A stretch of 64,000 nt of DNA from Lysobacter firmicutimachus. Lineage in GTDB: Bacteria > Pseudomonadota > Gammaproteobacteria > Xanthomonadales > Xanthomonadaceae. The position numbers were made by a program, and so were the translations under genes. The stretch spans positions 2,294,001 through 2,358,000 of the forward strand of contig NZ_JBANDL010000002.1 in the NCBI RefSeq assembly GCF_037027445.1, read 5' to 3'. Below are positions 17,222 to 26,684 of the stretch, in pieces. Below the pieces are notes generated by a model. It was not told where the DNA came from. It ran no database searches and saw nothing but the letters and a program-made list of their open reading frames with translations. Numbering within the stretch: position 1 is the stretch's first letter; the number at the start of each line of letters is the position of its first letter.

Positions 17222-18517
17222 ATGTCCATGCCCGCCGACAGTTTCTATCGCGCCAGCCTGCAAGCGATGCCGTCCTGGCCGCCGTTGCGCGAGCGCCGCG
17301 ACGCCCGGGTGTGCGTGATCGGCGGCGGCTTCGCCGGCCTCAACACCGCTTTGGGCTTGGCCGAGCGCGGCTGGCCGGAGGTCGTGCTGCTGGAGGCGCG
17401 ATCCGTCGGTCACGGCGCCTCGGGGCGCAACGGCGGCTTCGTGTTCGGCGGTTTCTCGCGCGGCGAGGACGCGCTGCTGCGCGAGCTGGGTCCGGCCCGC
17501 GCCCGCGCCTTGTATGCGGGTACGACCGGCGCGGTGGAACTGATTCGTCGGCGCATCCACGCCCACCGTATCGACTGCGACGCGACCGAGGCCGGCGTGC
17601 TGTGGGCCAACTGGTTCCGCGATCCGCAGGTGCTGCGCGAGCGCCAGCGCCTGCTGGCCGAGCATTACGGAGTGGAGTGGGAGTGGTGGTCGCGCGAGCG
17701 AGTGCGCGAACAGGTGCGCAGCGAGCGCTACCACGATGCTTTGTACGAACCGCAGGCATTGCATTTCCACCCGCTCAAATACGCCCACGGTCTGGCCGCG
17801 TCGGCGTCCCGGCTCGGCGTGGCCGTGCACGAGGACACGCCGGCGCTGTCGCTGCAGCGCGCCGGCAGCGGCTGGCGCGTGCGCACCGCACAAGGCGAGG
17901 TCGAGGCCGAACAGGTGGTGCTGGCCTGCGGCGGTTATCTGGCCGGCCTGCGCCGCGACGTCGACGCGGCGGTGATGCCGATCGCGACCTATGTCATGGT
18001 CACCGCGCCGCTCGGCGCGCACCTGCAGCGCGCGTTGCGCACCCGGGCGGCGGTCTACGACACCCGCTTCGCCTTCGACTACTATCGGCCGTTGCCGGAC
18101 ACGCGCCTGCTGTGGGGCGGCCGCATCTCGGTGCTGGACCGCTCGCCGGAGCAGGTCAAACGGCTGCTGTACCGCGATCTGCTCAAGGTGTTTCCGCAAT
18201 TGGCCGGAGTCGGCATCGACTACGCCTGGTCGGGCTTGATGAGTTACGCCCGCCACCAGATGCCGCAGATCGGCCGCATCGACGACGGCCTGTGGCTGGC
18301 GCAGGCCTTCGGCGGCCACGGCGTGGCGCCGACCACCTTCGCCGGCGAACGCTTGGCCGCGGCGATCGCGGAAGGCGACGAGGGCTGGCGCGAGCTGAGC
18401 CGTTACGGCCTGGTGTCGGCATGGAAACCGGCCGGGCTGGCGGCGGCGCAAATCAGTTATGCCTGGGCCCAGTTCAAGGACTGGTGGAAAGACCGCAACG
18501 AAGGACATACCGCATGA
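17222..18517 (+). CDS. FAD-dependent amine oxidoreductase (DAO/PuuB-like)
   Basis: A 431-residue flavoprotein with an N-terminal dinucleotide-binding fold, [19 protein letters not shown], the DAO-family [19 protein letters not shown] segment, and the C-terminal FAD motif near [12 protein letters not shown]. PuuB-type relatives oxidise gamma-glutamylputrescine, and others oxidise glycine or sarcosine. The amine substrate here is not certain, though a polyamine role would fit the agu genes 11 kb away. The start is the ATG of [12 protein letters not shown]; longer readings run into the divergent neighbour. The stop overlaps the next gene's start (ATGA). Confidence 0.85.
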   Translation: MSMPADSFYRASLQAMPSWPPLRERRDARVCVIGGGFAGLNTALGLAERGWPEVVLLEARSVGHGASGRNGGFVFGGFSRGEDALLRELGPARARALYAGTTGAVELIRRRIHAHRIDCDATEAGVLWANWFRDPQVLRERQRLLAEHYGVEWEWWSRERVREQVRSERYHDALYEPQALHFHPLKYAHGLAASASRLGVAVHEDTPALSLQRAGSGWRVRTAQGEVEAEQVVLACGGYLAGLRRDVDAAVMPIATYVMVTAPLGAHLQRALRTRAAVYDTRFAFDYYRPLPDTRLLWGGRISVLDRSPEQVKRLLYRDLLKVFPQLAGVGIDYAWSGLMSYARHQMPQIGRIDDGLWLAQAFGGHGVAPTTFAGERLAAAIAEGDEGWRELSRYGLVSAWKPAGLAAAQISYAWAQFKDWWKDRNEGHTA

Positions 18518-18900
18518 GCCCGACCCACGACCGCGCGCCCCGCGACGGCATGACCGACGAAGCCGCGCACGGCCTGATCGAGTGGAGCGATTTCGAGAAG
18601 GTGCTGATCTGCGCCGGCACCGTGACCCAGGTCGAGGCGTTTCCGCAGGCGCGCAAGCCGGCGTGGAAACTGTGGGTCGATTTCGGCCCGTACGGCATCC
18701 GCAAGACCAGCGCGCAGATCCGCCACCTGTACGCGGCCGAGGATCTGCTCGGCCGCCAGATCGTCGGGGTGATCAACTTCCCGCCCAAGCAGATCGGGCC
18801 TTTCGTGTCGGAGTTTCTGCTGACCGGGTTTCCGACCGAGGAGGGCGTGGTCATCACCGCAATCGAACGGCCGGTGCCCAACGGCACCCGGCTGGCCTGA
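18514..18900 (+). CDS. CsaA-like tRNA-binding-domain protein
   Basis: A 128-residue single-domain protein of the EMAP/CsaA OB-fold class: [46 protein letters not shown], then [19 protein letters not shown] and [17 protein letters not shown]. CsaA proteins bind tRNA and have been described as secretion chaperones in Bacillus. Its first ATG overlaps the oxidoreductase stop by four bases (ATGA), so the two are translationally coupled, although a functional link is unclear. Confidence 0.88.
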   Translation: MSPTHDRAPRDGMTDEAAHGLIEWSDFEKVLICAGTVTQVEAFPQARKPAWKLWVDFGPYGIRKTSAQIRHLYAAEDLLGRQIVGVINFPPKQIGPFVSEFLLTGFPTEEGVVITAIERPVPNGTRLA

Positions 18901-18961
18901 GCGCCGCGCCGGCGGATGAAACAACGGTAATGCCGGGGTCCTGGCCGCGACAGCGGCGGCC

Positions 18962-19228
18962 GTGCAGGCGGGGCGGGCGATCCGCTGTCGGAACTTCCCG
19001 AAGGAATCTTCCGCGCGGCGCCTGTTCGTCGTACCGCTCGCTGCCGCGCTGTTGCCTCTGAGCCTGGCGGCCGCTGCAGCCGTGTCTGCCGCCGCTGCGC
19101 CTGCGGCGGGAAAAGCGGCAGCCGAACGCTGCCGCGATGCCAGGGGCAAATTCGTCGCCTGCGCAAAACCGACCGTCGCCAAGCGCGGCCGCGACGGCCA
19201 CGGCAAGTTCGTCGCCCGCCCGAAATAG
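18962..19228 (+). CDS. Small secreted protein with two C-R-D-x-x-G-K-F-V repeats
   Basis: An 88-residue frame with a hydrophobic signal-like stretch (LFVVPLAAALLPLSLAAAAA) and a basic mature part. That part carries RCRDARGKFVACAKP and then KRGRDGHGKFVARPK, a duplicated motif in which the first copy has two cysteines and the second has none. The start is uncertain: a GTG at 18962 is the only in-frame candidate before the signal region. I know no function. Confidence 0.45.
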   Translation: MQAGRAIRCRNFPKESSARRLFVVPLAAALLPLSLAAAAAVSAAAAPAAGKAAAERCRDARGKFVACAKPTVAKRGRDGHGKFVARPK

Positions 19229-19258
19229 CGCCGGGGCAGGGCGAAACCCCGCACCTGC

Positions 19259-20116
19259 TCAGCTTTCGCCGTCGCCCGACTGCGGCGCCGGATCTTCGTG
19301 CCTGCCGATCGCGACGGTCTTGTCGTCGCCGTCGTAGCGCTTGGCCGCCCGGTCCCAGTGCGCGGCGATCTGCGGATGAGCGTCGCAGGCCAAGCGCCGC
19401 AGCCGTTCGTAGGCGGGAGAGTCGCCGCCCTCGTGCCCGGTCGGGCCCAGGCGCAAGGTGATCCGGGGGCTCAGCCCGCCGCCGCTGCGGAAGGCGAGGT
19501 AGCCGCCGTCGTCGAAATCCGCGCGGTACAAGGACGCAGGCGTATCCGGATCGCGGTCGATGCGCGACGCGTGCGCGCGCACCTCGCGCGCGAGCCGGCA
19601 CAGGCGCGCGAACCCGCGCCGGTCCCACATGCGCGCGGTGCGCCGATTGACCTGGTCGTGAAAGGACTGGCCGGCGACCGGCGCGATCGGGTAGCGCGCA
19701 TCGAACAAGACCGCTTGCCTCAGCGCGCGGAAGTCGCTGCGTTGCGCTCGCGCGCCGGGGTAGTCGATTTCGTGCGCGATCTTGCCCAGATCGTGGCCAT
19801 AGACGCGTCTGAGATCGCGCTCGAACATCGCCGGCCGGCAGCCCCGGTACACGGCGGTCAGGCCGGACTTCAAGTACATCTCCACCGCATAGCCGAGCAG
19901 CAGCAGGCTGGCGCGCGGCATCCCTTCCAGCCGCTGCCACTCGCGCGGCGCCATCCGGACGGGAGGCTGCGCGCGCAGGCGGCGCTTCAGCGCTCTGCGC
20001 CGGACCTGCCACAGCGCGCGCAGTTCGCGTGCGGAAGCGAACAGTCCGTCGCCTTCCTTCAGCCATTCGGCCGGATCGAACATGCCCGGATGCTTGACGG
20101 CGACGATGGGCTGCAT
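19259..20116 (-). CDS. Hypothetical protein with HEPN-like helical region
   Basis: A 285-residue protein without a recognised name. Residues about 70-115 (SLLLLGYAVEMYLKSGLTAV and later YGHDLGKIAHEI) resemble the paired helices of HEPN-type domains, in which a helix with Y/H-x-x-E is followed by H-D-L. The catalytic R-x4-6-H of toxic HEPN RNases is not evident. The remainder is rich in Arg and Asp with RMWDRRGFARL and GGYLAFRSGGGLSPRITLRLG. No signal peptide or membrane segment. It stands alone after the beta-oxidation operon terminator. Confidence 0.6.
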   Translation of the reverse strand: MQPIVAVKHPGMFDPAEWLKEGDGLFASARELRALWQVRRRALKRRLRAQPPVRMAPREWQRLEGMPRASLLLLGYAVEMYLKSGLTAVYRGCRPAMFERDLRRVYGHDLGKIAHEIDYPGARAQRSDFRALRQAVLFDARYPIAPVAGQSFHDQVNRRTARMWDRRGFARLCRLAREVRAHASRIDRDPDTPASLYRADFDDGGYLAFRSGGGLSPRITLRLGPTGHEGGDSPAYERLRRLACDAHPQIAAHWDRAAKRYDGDDKTVAIGRHEDPAPQSGDGES

Positions 20117-20170
20117 CGCGAGCGCCCCTGCGGCGACGGTGCGGGAGCGACAGCATCCGGCGCTGGCGGG

Positions 20171-20200
20171 CAAAAAGAAACCCCGGATCGCTCCGGGGTT
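20171..20200 (-). terminator. Intrinsic terminator of the beta-oxidation operon
   Basis: On the minus strand AACCCCGG, a 6-base loop and CCGGGGTT are followed by TCTTTTTG, 23 bp past the thiolase stop. This is a textbook rho-independent terminator. Confidence 0.9.
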
Positions 20201-20223
20201 CCTCGGGGCGCCGCAGTCGGCGA

Positions 20224-21426
20224 TTACAGCGCTTCGAACACGCCCGCCGCGCCCATGCCGGTGCCGATGCACATGGTCACCATGCCGTACTTGAGCTGGC
20301 GGCGGCGCAGGCCGTGCACGATCGTCGCGGTGCGCACCGCGCCGGTGGCGCCGAGCGGATGGCCGAGCGCGATTGCGCCGCCGAGCGGGTTGACCTTGGA
20401 CGGGTCGAGATCGCTGTCGCGGATCACCGCCAGGGCCTGCGCGGCGAAGGCTTCGTTGAGCTCGATCCAGTCCAGCTGGTCCTTGCTCAGGCCGGCCTGC
20501 TTGAGCGCCTTCGGGATCGCGGCGATCGGGCCGATGCCCATCACCTCCGGACGCACGCCGGCGACGGAGAAGCTGACGAAGCGCGCCAGCGGGGTCAGAC
20601 CGTAGTCCTTGACCGCCTGCTCGGAGGCCAACAGCACCGCGGCGGCGCCGTCGCTCATCTGCGAGCTGTTGCCGGCGGTCACCGTGCCGCCGAACTGGCC
20701 GTTGCGGAACACCGGCTTGAGCTTGCCCAGGCCGTCCAGGGTGGTGTCCAGGCGCGGGCCTTCGTCGGTGTCGATCAGCGCCTGCTTGAGGCGGATCGTA
20801 TTGCCGGCCAGGTCGGGCAGGTGCGAGGCGATCTGGTAGGGGCTGATCTCGCTCTTGAATTCGCCGGCCTGGATCGCGGCCAGGGCCTTCTGGTGCGAGG
20901 CGAGGGCGAACGCGTCCTGCTCCTCGCGCGAGACCTTCCATTCCTCGGCGACTTTTTCGGCGGTGATGCCCATGCCGTAAGCGATGGCGACATGATCGTC
21001 CTTGAACACCGACGGGCTCAAGGCGACCTTGTTGCCCATCATCGGCACCATCGACATCGACTCGGTGCCGCCGGCCAGGACCAGATCGGCATTGCCGAGG
21101 CGGATCTCGTTGGCGGCCAGGGCCACGGCCTGCAGGCCGGACGAGCAGAAGCGGTTGATGGTCTGCGCGGCGACGGTGTTGGGCAGGCCGGCCAGCAGCA
21201 CGCCGATGCGCGCCACGTTCATGCCTTGCTCGCCTTCCGGCATCGCGCAGCCGATGATCGCGTCGTCGATGCGGCTCAGGTCGATGCTCGGCGCCTGCGC
21301 GACCACCGACTTGAGCACGTGGGCGAGCATGTCGTCCGGACGGGTATTGCGGAACACGCCGCGCGGCGCCTTGCCGACCGGGGTGCGGGTGGCGGCGACG
21401 ATGTAGGCTTCTTGCACTTGTTTCAT
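20224..21426 (-). CDS. Acetyl-CoA C-acyltransferase (thiolase)
   Basis: A 400-residue thiolase that performs the last, CoA-dependent cleavage of beta-oxidation. Active-site cysteine in [18 protein letters not shown] (about residue 92), [38 protein letters not shown] with the catalytic His, and [13 protein letters not shown] with the second Cys. It lies 101 bp downstream of the FadN-type enzyme on the same strand, with a heptad-repeat block between them, and is closed by a strong terminator. FadA or FadI are the nearest names. Confidence 0.94.
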   Translation of the reverse strand: MKQVQEAYIVAATRTPVGKAPRGVFRNTRPDDMLAHVLKSVVAQAPSIDLSRIDDAIIGCAMPEGEQGMNVARIGVLLAGLPNTVAAQTINRFCSSGLQAVALAANEIRLGNADLVLAGGTESMSMVPMMGNKVALSPSVFKDDHVAIAYGMGITAEKVAEEWKVSREEQDAFALASHQKALAAIQAGEFKSEISPYQIASHLPDLAGNTIRLKQALIDTDEGPRLDTTLDGLGKLKPVFRNGQFGGTVTAGNSSQMSDGAAAVLLASEQAVKDYGLTPLARFVSFSVAGVRPEVMGIGPIAAIPKALKQAGLSKDQLDWIELNEAFAAQALAVIRDSDLDPSKVNPLGGAIALGHPLGATGAVRTATIVHGLRRRQLKYGMVTMCIGTGMGAAGVFEAL

Positions 21427-21441
21427 GACTTTCTCCGAAAG

Positions 21442-21527
21442 CGGGGATTCGGGATTGGGGATTCGGGGTTACTAGGGCAGGAGATTCGGGCTCGCCTTTG
21501 CGAATCCCGAATCTCGAATCCCCGATC
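21442..21527. repeat. Heptad repeats in inverted arrangement within the fad operon
   Basis: GGATTCG/GGATTGG units at about 21444-21468 and inverted units (AATCCCG, AATCTCG, AATCCCC) at about 21502-21524 fill the 101-bp gap between the two beta-oxidation genes. A stem across the gap would fold in the transcript upstream of the thiolase start. Confidence 0.8.
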
Positions 21528-23903
21528 TCAATTCCGCAGAGGCTTGCCGGTCTTGAGCATGTGCGCGATGCGTTCCTGCGTCTTCGGCATCTGCGCCAGG
21601 GCGACGAAGTGTTCGCGTTCGAGCTTGAGCAGCCATTCCTCGTCGACCAGCGAGCCGCGGTCGATCTCGCCGCCGCAGATCACGGTGGCGATGCGGCTGG
21701 CGATCTCATAGTCGTGCGGCGAGATGAAGCGGCCTTCCAGCATGTTGACCAGCAGCATCTTGAAGGTGGCGATGCCGACGTCGCCGGCGACCTGGATGCG
21801 GCGTGCCGGCAGCGGCGGGCGGTAGCCGCTCTCGGCCAGGGCGCGGGCCTGGGCCTTGGCCACGTGCAGCAGCTCGAAGGCGTTGAACACCACCGCGTCG
21901 CCGTCGCGGGCGAGCTTGAGTTCGCGCGCTTCGAAGGCCGAGGTCGAGACCTTGCCCATGGCCACGCTCTCGAACGCGGTCTTGAGCTGGGCGAACACGT
22001 CGCCGCCCGGACCGGCGGCCTCGGAGGCGCGCACCGCGAATTCCTTCAGGCCGCCGCCGGCCGGCAGCAGGCCGACGCCGGCTTCGACCAGGCCGATATA
22101 GCTTTCCAGCGCGAACACGCTGCGCGCGGCATGCATCTGGAACTCGCAGCCGCCGCCCAGGGCCAGGCCGCGCACCGCCGCGACCACCGGCACCAGCGCG
22201 TACTTGATCCGCTGGCTGGTGGCCTGGAAGTTGGCGACCATGGCCTCGAAGCCCTTGATGTCGCCGGCCTGCAGCAGGCCGAGCGCGCCGGACAGGTCGG
22301 CGCCGGCCGAGAACGGCTCCTTCGGCTGCCAGATCACCACGCCCTTGAACTGCTTCTCGGCGATGGCGATGGCTTCCTGGATGCCGTTGAGCACGTGATC
22401 GTTGACCGTGTGCATCTTGGTCTTGAAGCTGATCACGGCGATGTCGTCGCCTTCGTCGGCCCACAGGCGGATGCCGTCGTTCTCGTACACGGTGCGGCCC
22501 TGCGAGAACTTCTCGCCGAGCAGGGCGTCGGGGAAGCGCTGGCGGGCGTAGACCGGGTTGGACGAGCGCGGCACCTGCGCGTTGCGGCCCGGGCTGTAGC
22601 TGCCCTTGGCGTCGTGCACGCCGTCGCGGCCGTCGAACACCCAGTTCGGCAGCGGCGCACTGGCCATGGCCTTGCCGGCGACGATGTCTTCGGCGATCCA
22701 CTCGGCGACCTGCTTCCAGCCGGCGGCCTGCCAGGTCTCGAACGGGCCCAGCGACCAGCCGTAGCCCCAGCGCATGGCGAAGTCGACGTCGCGCGCGGTG
22801 TCGGCGATCGATTCCAGATGGAAGGCGCTGTAGTGGAAGCTGTCGCGGAACACCGCCCACAGGAACTGCGCCTGCGGGTGCTGGCTGGCGCGCAGCGCGG
22901 CGAACTTCTTGGCCGGGTCCTTTTCCTTGAGCAGGCCAGCCACGTCGGCGTCGAGTTCGCCGGCCGAAGCGCGGTAGTCCTGCGCCTTCAGGTCCAGGAC
23001 CAGAATGTCCTTGCCCTTCTTGGTGTACACGCCGGCGCCGGTCTTCTGGCCCAGCGCGCCCTTGCCGATCAGCGCCGACAGCCACTTCGGCGCTTGGAAA
23101 TAGGCGTGCCACGGGTCGTCGGGCAGGGTGTCGGCCATGGTCTTGATGACATGGGCCATGGTGTCCAGGCCGACCACGTCGGCGGTGCGGAAGGTCGCCG
23201 ACTTCGGCCGGCCGATCGCCGGGCCGGTCAGCGCGTCGACGGTGTCGAAGCCCAGGCCGAACTGCTCGGTGTGGTGCATCGCCGCCAGCATCGAGAACAC
23301 GCCGATGCGGTTGCCGATGAAGTTCGGGGTGTCCTTGGCGATCACCACGCCCTTGCCCAGGGTGGTGGTCAGGAAGGTTTCCAGGCCCTCCAGCACGGCC
23401 GCGTCGGTGGTCTTGGCCGGGATCAGCTCGGCCAGGTGCATGTAGCGCGGCGGGTTGAAGAAGTGCACGCCGAGGAAGCGGTGGCGCAGCTCTTCCGGCA
23501 GCACCTCGGCGAGCTTGTTGATGCCCAGGCCGGAGGTGTTGGAGGCCAGCACCGCATGCGCCGGCACGTAGGCGGCGATCTTCTTGTACAGGTCCTGCTT
23601 CCAGTCCATGCGTTCGGCGATCGCCTCGATGACCAGGTCGCAGTCGCGCAGCTGTTCCAGGCCGGTGTCGTAGTTGGCGGCGGTCAGGCGCTCGGCCAGA
23701 GCCTTGCTCGCCAGCGGCGCCGGGCTCAGCTTGGTCAGGTTGGCGATGGCCTTGGCGACCACCCCGTTCGGGTCGCCTTCCTTCGCGGCGAGGTCGAACA
23801 GGACCGTGTCGACGCCGGCGTTGGTGAGGTGCGCGGCGATCTGGGCGCCCATGACGCCGGCGCCGAGGACCGCGGCGCGACGGACTAGCAATTGGTTGGA
23901 CAT
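21528..23903 (-). CDS. 3-hydroxyacyl-CoA dehydrogenase/enoyl-CoA hydratase, FadN-type
   Basis: A 791-residue bifunctional beta-oxidation enzyme. The dehydrogenase comes first: NAD fold AAVLGAGVMGAQIAAHL (about 10-26), SNTSGLGI, the catalytic-His region LGVHFFNPPRYMHLAEL, and DTPNFIGNRIG. The hydratase/isomerase domain is C-terminal, from about residue 495 (AVISFKTKMHTVNDHVLNG, FSAGADLSGAL, GLALGGGCEFQMHAA). This order is that of Bacillus FadN, the reverse of E. coli FadB. It lies between the PsrA-like regulator and the thiolase, all leftward. Confidence 0.92.
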   Translation of the reverse strand: MSNQLLVRRAAVLGAGVMGAQIAAHLTNAGVDTVLFDLAAKEGDPNGVVAKAIANLTKLSPAPLASKALAERLTAANYDTGLEQLRDCDLVIEAIAERMDWKQDLYKKIAAYVPAHAVLASNTSGLGINKLAEVLPEELRHRFLGVHFFNPPRYMHLAELIPAKTTDAAVLEGLETFLTTTLGKGVVIAKDTPNFIGNRIGVFSMLAAMHHTEQFGLGFDTVDALTGPAIGRPKSATFRTADVVGLDTMAHVIKTMADTLPDDPWHAYFQAPKWLSALIGKGALGQKTGAGVYTKKGKDILVLDLKAQDYRASAGELDADVAGLLKEKDPAKKFAALRASQHPQAQFLWAVFRDSFHYSAFHLESIADTARDVDFAMRWGYGWSLGPFETWQAAGWKQVAEWIAEDIVAGKAMASAPLPNWVFDGRDGVHDAKGSYSPGRNAQVPRSSNPVYARQRFPDALLGEKFSQGRTVYENDGIRLWADEGDDIAVISFKTKMHTVNDHVLNGIQEAIAIAEKQFKGVVIWQPKEPFSAGADLSGALGLLQAGDIKGFEAMVANFQATSQRIKYALVPVVAAVRGLALGGGCEFQMHAARSVFALESYIGLVEAGVGLLPAGGGLKEFAVRASEAAGPGGDVFAQLKTAFESVAMGKVSTSAFEARELKLARDGDAVVFNAFELLHVAKAQARALAESGYRPPLPARRIQVAGDVGIATFKMLLVNMLEGRFISPHDYEIASRIATVICGGEIDRGSLVDEEWLLKLEREHFVALAQMPKTQERIAHMLKTGKPLRN

Positions 23904-24031
23904 CGTCTACAACTCCTTGGAAGGAATTCGGAATCTGCGTGGGCGAGAGGAGTTCGGCGGCGGGTGGGTACGACCGGGGCGCTGGGCTCTCCGGCGGCGC
24001 CGGTCCCCGCCGGGACCGGGCCTGGCGCCGC

Positions 24032-24652
24032 TCAGCTCTTGAAGCCGGCGGCGGCGAAACGGATCAGTTCGCGCGCGGCGCGTTCACGGTGCGCCTGTTC
24101 GGTGACACCGGCGGGTCGCTTGATCAGGCCGAAATCGGCCATGGCGTAGGTCAGCGCGCCGGCCAGGAAGTCCAGGCGCCAGTACAGCTCTTCCTTGCTC
24201 AGCCCCGGCACCGCGCCGGCGATGGCCTTGGCGAACTCGCGCAGGACGTGGCCGTAGTGGTCGGACAGGAACTTGCGCAGGCTGTCGTTCTTCTCGGCGT
24301 AGGCGCGGGCGATGACCCGCACGAAGGCGCCGCCGCCGTTGCGGTCCTGGGCCAGGGCCAGGGCCGGTTCGACGAAGGCGGCCAGGATCGGCTCCAACTC
24401 GCCCGGGTGTTCGGCGACCGCGGCCTTGAGCGCGTTCATGCGCTGGCCGGTCATTTCGTCCATGCGCCGGCGGAATACCTCGTTGACCAGGTTTTCCTTG
24501 CTGCCGAAGTGGTAATTGACCGCGGCGATGTTGACGTCGGCGCGGCTGGTGACCTGGCGCAGCGAGGTGCCGGTGAAGCCGAACTGGGCGAACAGCTCTT
24601 CGGCGGCGCCGAGGATGCGGTCCTTGGTCGAGAAATGGGCGGTGCTGGACAT
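24032..24652 (-). CDS. PsrA-like TetR regulator of fatty-acid metabolism
   Basis: A 206-residue TetR protein: STKDRILGAAEELFAQFGFT, then the helix-turn-helix VTSRADVNIAAVNYHFGSKE (about 33-52), and a mostly helical ligand domain ending LIRFAAAGFKS. The FTGTSLRQVTSRADVNIAAVNYHFGSKENL stretch is typical of the PsrA/fatty-acid branch. Support comes from the operator: a perfect CAAAC-N4-GTTTG palindrome sits about 55 bp upstream, and the following genes encode beta-oxidation enzymes. In Pseudomonas PsrA is an autorepressor relieved by long-chain fatty acids or acyl-CoA. The start is the ATG of MSSTAHFSTKD; longer in-frame starts would include the operator. Confidence 0.87.
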   Translation of the reverse strand: MSSTAHFSTKDRILGAAEELFAQFGFTGTSLRQVTSRADVNIAAVNYHFGSKENLVNEVFRRRMDEMTGQRMNALKAAVAEHPGELEPILAAFVEPALALAQDRNGGGAFVRVIARAYAEKNDSLRKFLSDHYGHVLREFAKAIAGAVPGLSKEELYWRLDFLAGALTYAMADFGLIKRPAGVTEQAHRERAARELIRFAAAGFKS

Positions 24653-24704
24653 GCGGAAGGCGGGCCGGTCGGAAAGGGCGGGGCGACCGCGGACCGCGGC
24701 CTGA

Positions 24705-24722
24705 ATCAAACGCTTGTTTGAT
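24705..24722. promoter_or_regulatory. Operator of the PsrA-like regulator
   Basis: ATCAAACGCTTGTTTGAT is a palindrome with 7-bp arms and a 4-base spacer, upstream of the tetR start. It matches the known PsrA consensus (C/G)AAAC-N2-4-GTTT(G/C). It is an AT-rich patch in GC-rich surroundings, fitting a promoter/operator overlap. Confidence 0.75.
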
Positions 24723-24834
24723 GCTAGTCGCGGCGCCCCCGGCTCGTCAACGGTAAACGTACTCATCCGTACGGGGTGGCGGAAGCCCCGGCCGCGGACA
24801 CCGCCAGAGGATGCAAAAGCGGTTAGCGATCCGT

Positions 24835-24885
24835 TAGAATTACCGCAGCCATATCGGCTAAACCCGCGTCCCGTCGCGGGTTTTC
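24835..24885 (+). promoter_or_regulatory. Possible ndk promoter followed by a terminator-like leader hairpin
   Basis: TAGAAT at 24835-24840 is a fair -10 box facing ndk. About 20 bases on, AACCCGCG and CGCGGGTT form a stem (24861-24882) followed by TTCTGTTATTCT, which looks like an intrinsic terminator 50 bp before the ndk start. No gene ends just upstream on this strand, so the hairpin could attenuate ndk or end a short transcript. Confidence 0.45.
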
Positions 24886-24934
24886 TGTTATTCTCGGGCC
24901 GACCGCAAGCGGCCCGCCTACCCGGAGAGTATCC

Positions 24935-25360
24935 ATGGCGCTGGAGCGCACCCTGTCCATCATCAAGCCCGACGCCGTTGCCAAGAACGTGGTCGGCGAG
25001 ATCTACACCCGTTTCGAGAAGGCCGGCCTCAAGGTCGTCGCCGCCAAGATGAAGCACCTCTCGAAGCAGGAGGCCGAAGGCTTCTACGCCGTGCACCGCG
25101 AGCGTCCGTTCTTCGCCGCCCTGGTCGAGTTCATGATCAGCGGCCCGGTGATGGTCCAGGTCCTGCAGGGCGAGGGCGCGGTGCTCAAGAACCGCGAGCT
25201 GATGGGCGCCACCAATCCGAAGGACGCCGCGCCGGGCACGATCCGCGCCGACTTCGCCGACAGCATCGACGCCAACGCCGTGCACGGCTCGGACAGCCTG
25301 GAGAACGCCGCGATCGAAATCGCGTACTTCTTCCCGGCCACCGACGTGTACCCGCGCTGA
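24935..25360 (+). CDS. ndk: Nucleoside diphosphate kinase
   Basis: A 141-residue enzyme moving the gamma phosphate between nucleoside triphosphates and diphosphates. Visible motifs: [20 protein letters not shown] at the start, [29 protein letters not shown], and the active-site His in [12 protein letters not shown]. Preceded by a good Shine-Dalgarno (GGAGAG). It leads the conserved ndk-rlmN-pilF-rodZ-yfgM-bamB-der order. Confidence 0.97.
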   Translation: MALERTLSIIKPDAVAKNVVGEIYTRFEKAGLKVVAAKMKHLSKQEAEGFYAVHRERPFFAALVEFMISGPVMVQVLQGEGAVLKNRELMGATNPKDAAPGTIRADFADSIDANAVHGSDSLENAAIEIAYFFPATDVYPR

Positions 25361-25391
25361 TCCGCTCGACGCGAGCACTACGAGCAACGCA

Positions 25392-26684
25392 GTGAACGAT
25401 ATCCGCGACAACGCAAACGACCTTCCGCTCGCCGGCGATGCGCAGGCGGCGGAGACCGCTTCGCGCGCGGACGCGCCCGCTCCGGCGGGCGCGGCGGCGA
25501 AGCCGGCCGCGGCCGGCTCCGCCGTGCCGGACAACGGCAAGACCAACCTGTTCGATCTCGACCGCACCCGGCTCGAGGACTTCTTCGAGCAGACCCTGGG
25601 CGAGAAGCGCTACCGCGCGCACCAGGTGATGAAGTGGATCCACCACCGCTACGTCACCGACTTCAACGACATGACCGACCTGGGCAAGGCGCTGCGCGCC
25701 AAGCTCGAAGCGCATGCGCAAGTGCGCGCGCCGATGGTCGTGTTCGACAAGCCTTCCGCCGACGGCACCCACAAGTGGCTGCTCGGCATGGACACCAAGA
25801 ACGCCATCGAGGCGGTCTACATCCCCGACAAGGGCCGCGGCACGCTGTGCGTGTCCTCGCAGGTCGGCTGCGCGTTGAACTGCCAGTTCTGCTCGACCGC
25901 GACCCAGGGCTTCAACCGCAACCTGTCCACCGCCGAGATCATCGGCCAGGTGTGGGTCGCGGCGCGCCACCTCGGCAACGTCCCGCACCAGCAGCGCAAG
26001 CTCACCAACGTGGTGATGATGGGCATGGGCGAGCCGCTGGCGAACTTCGACAACGTGGTGCGCGCGATGAGCATCATGCGCGACGACCTCGGCTACGGCC
26101 TGGCCAACAAGCGCGTGACCCTGTCGACCGCCGGCATGGTGCCGATGATCGACAAGCTCGGCGAGGTCAGCGACGTGTCGCTGGCGGTGTCGCTGCACGC
26201 GCCCAACGACGAGCTGCGCAGCGAACTGGTGCCGCTCAACAAGAAGTACCCGATCGCCGAGCTGATGGAGTCCTGCGTGCGCTACGCGCTGCGCAAGCGC
26301 GGCACCTCGGTGACCTTCGAGTACACCCTGATGAAGGGCGTCAACGATCAGCCGACGCACGCGCGGCAACTGGTCCGCCTGCTGCGCCAGTTCGACAACG
26401 CGGTGCAGATGAAGGACGCGGCCAAGGTCAACCTGATCCCGTTCAATCCTTTCCCCGGCACCCGCTTCGAGCGCCCGGACGACGCGGCCATCCGCGCCTT
26501 CCAGAAGCTGCTCAACGAGGCCGGCATGATCGCGCCGGTGCGCCGTACCCGCGGCGACGACATCGACGCGGCCTGCGGCCAGCTCAAGGGCCAGGTCATG
26601 GACCGGACCCGGCGCCAGGCCGAGTTCCGCAAACAACTGCAGGCCCAGGGCCTGGATAAGGACATCGGCGATGCCGCAGCCTGA
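25392..26684 (+). CDS. rlmN: Dual-specificity 23S rRNA/tRNA adenine-C2 methyltransferase RlmN
   Basis: A radical SAM methylase of 430 residues as read from the GTG at 25392. The [4Fe-4S] motif is in [20 protein letters not shown], followed by [24 protein letters not shown] and the reactive Cys near the C-terminus in [12 protein letters not shown]. It methylates C2 of A2503 in 23S rRNA and A37 of some tRNAs. The first 49 residues are Ala/Pro-rich and unlike the family, whose homology starts at KTNLFDLDR. The true start may therefore be a later GTG (about 25530). Confidence 0.94.
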   Translation: MNDIRDNANDLPLAGDAQAAETASRADAPAPAGAAAKPAAAGSAVPDNGKTNLFDLDRTRLEDFFEQTLGEKRYRAHQVMKWIHHRYVTDFNDMTDLGKALRAKLEAHAQVRAPMVVFDKPSADGTHKWLLGMDTKNAIEAVYIPDKGRGTLCVSSQVGCALNCQFCSTATQGFNRNLSTAEIIGQVWVAARHLGNVPHQQRKLTNVVMMGMGEPLANFDNVVRAMSIMRDDLGYGLANKRVTLSTAGMVPMIDKLGEVSDVSLAVSLHAPNDELRSELVPLNKKYPIAELMESCVRYALRKRGTSVTFEYTLMKGVNDQPTHARQLVRLLRQFDNAVQMKDAAKVNLIPFNPFPGTRFERPDDAAIRAFQKLLNEAGMIAPVRRTRGDDIDAACGQLKGQVMDRTRRQAEFRKQLQAQGLDKDIGDAAA

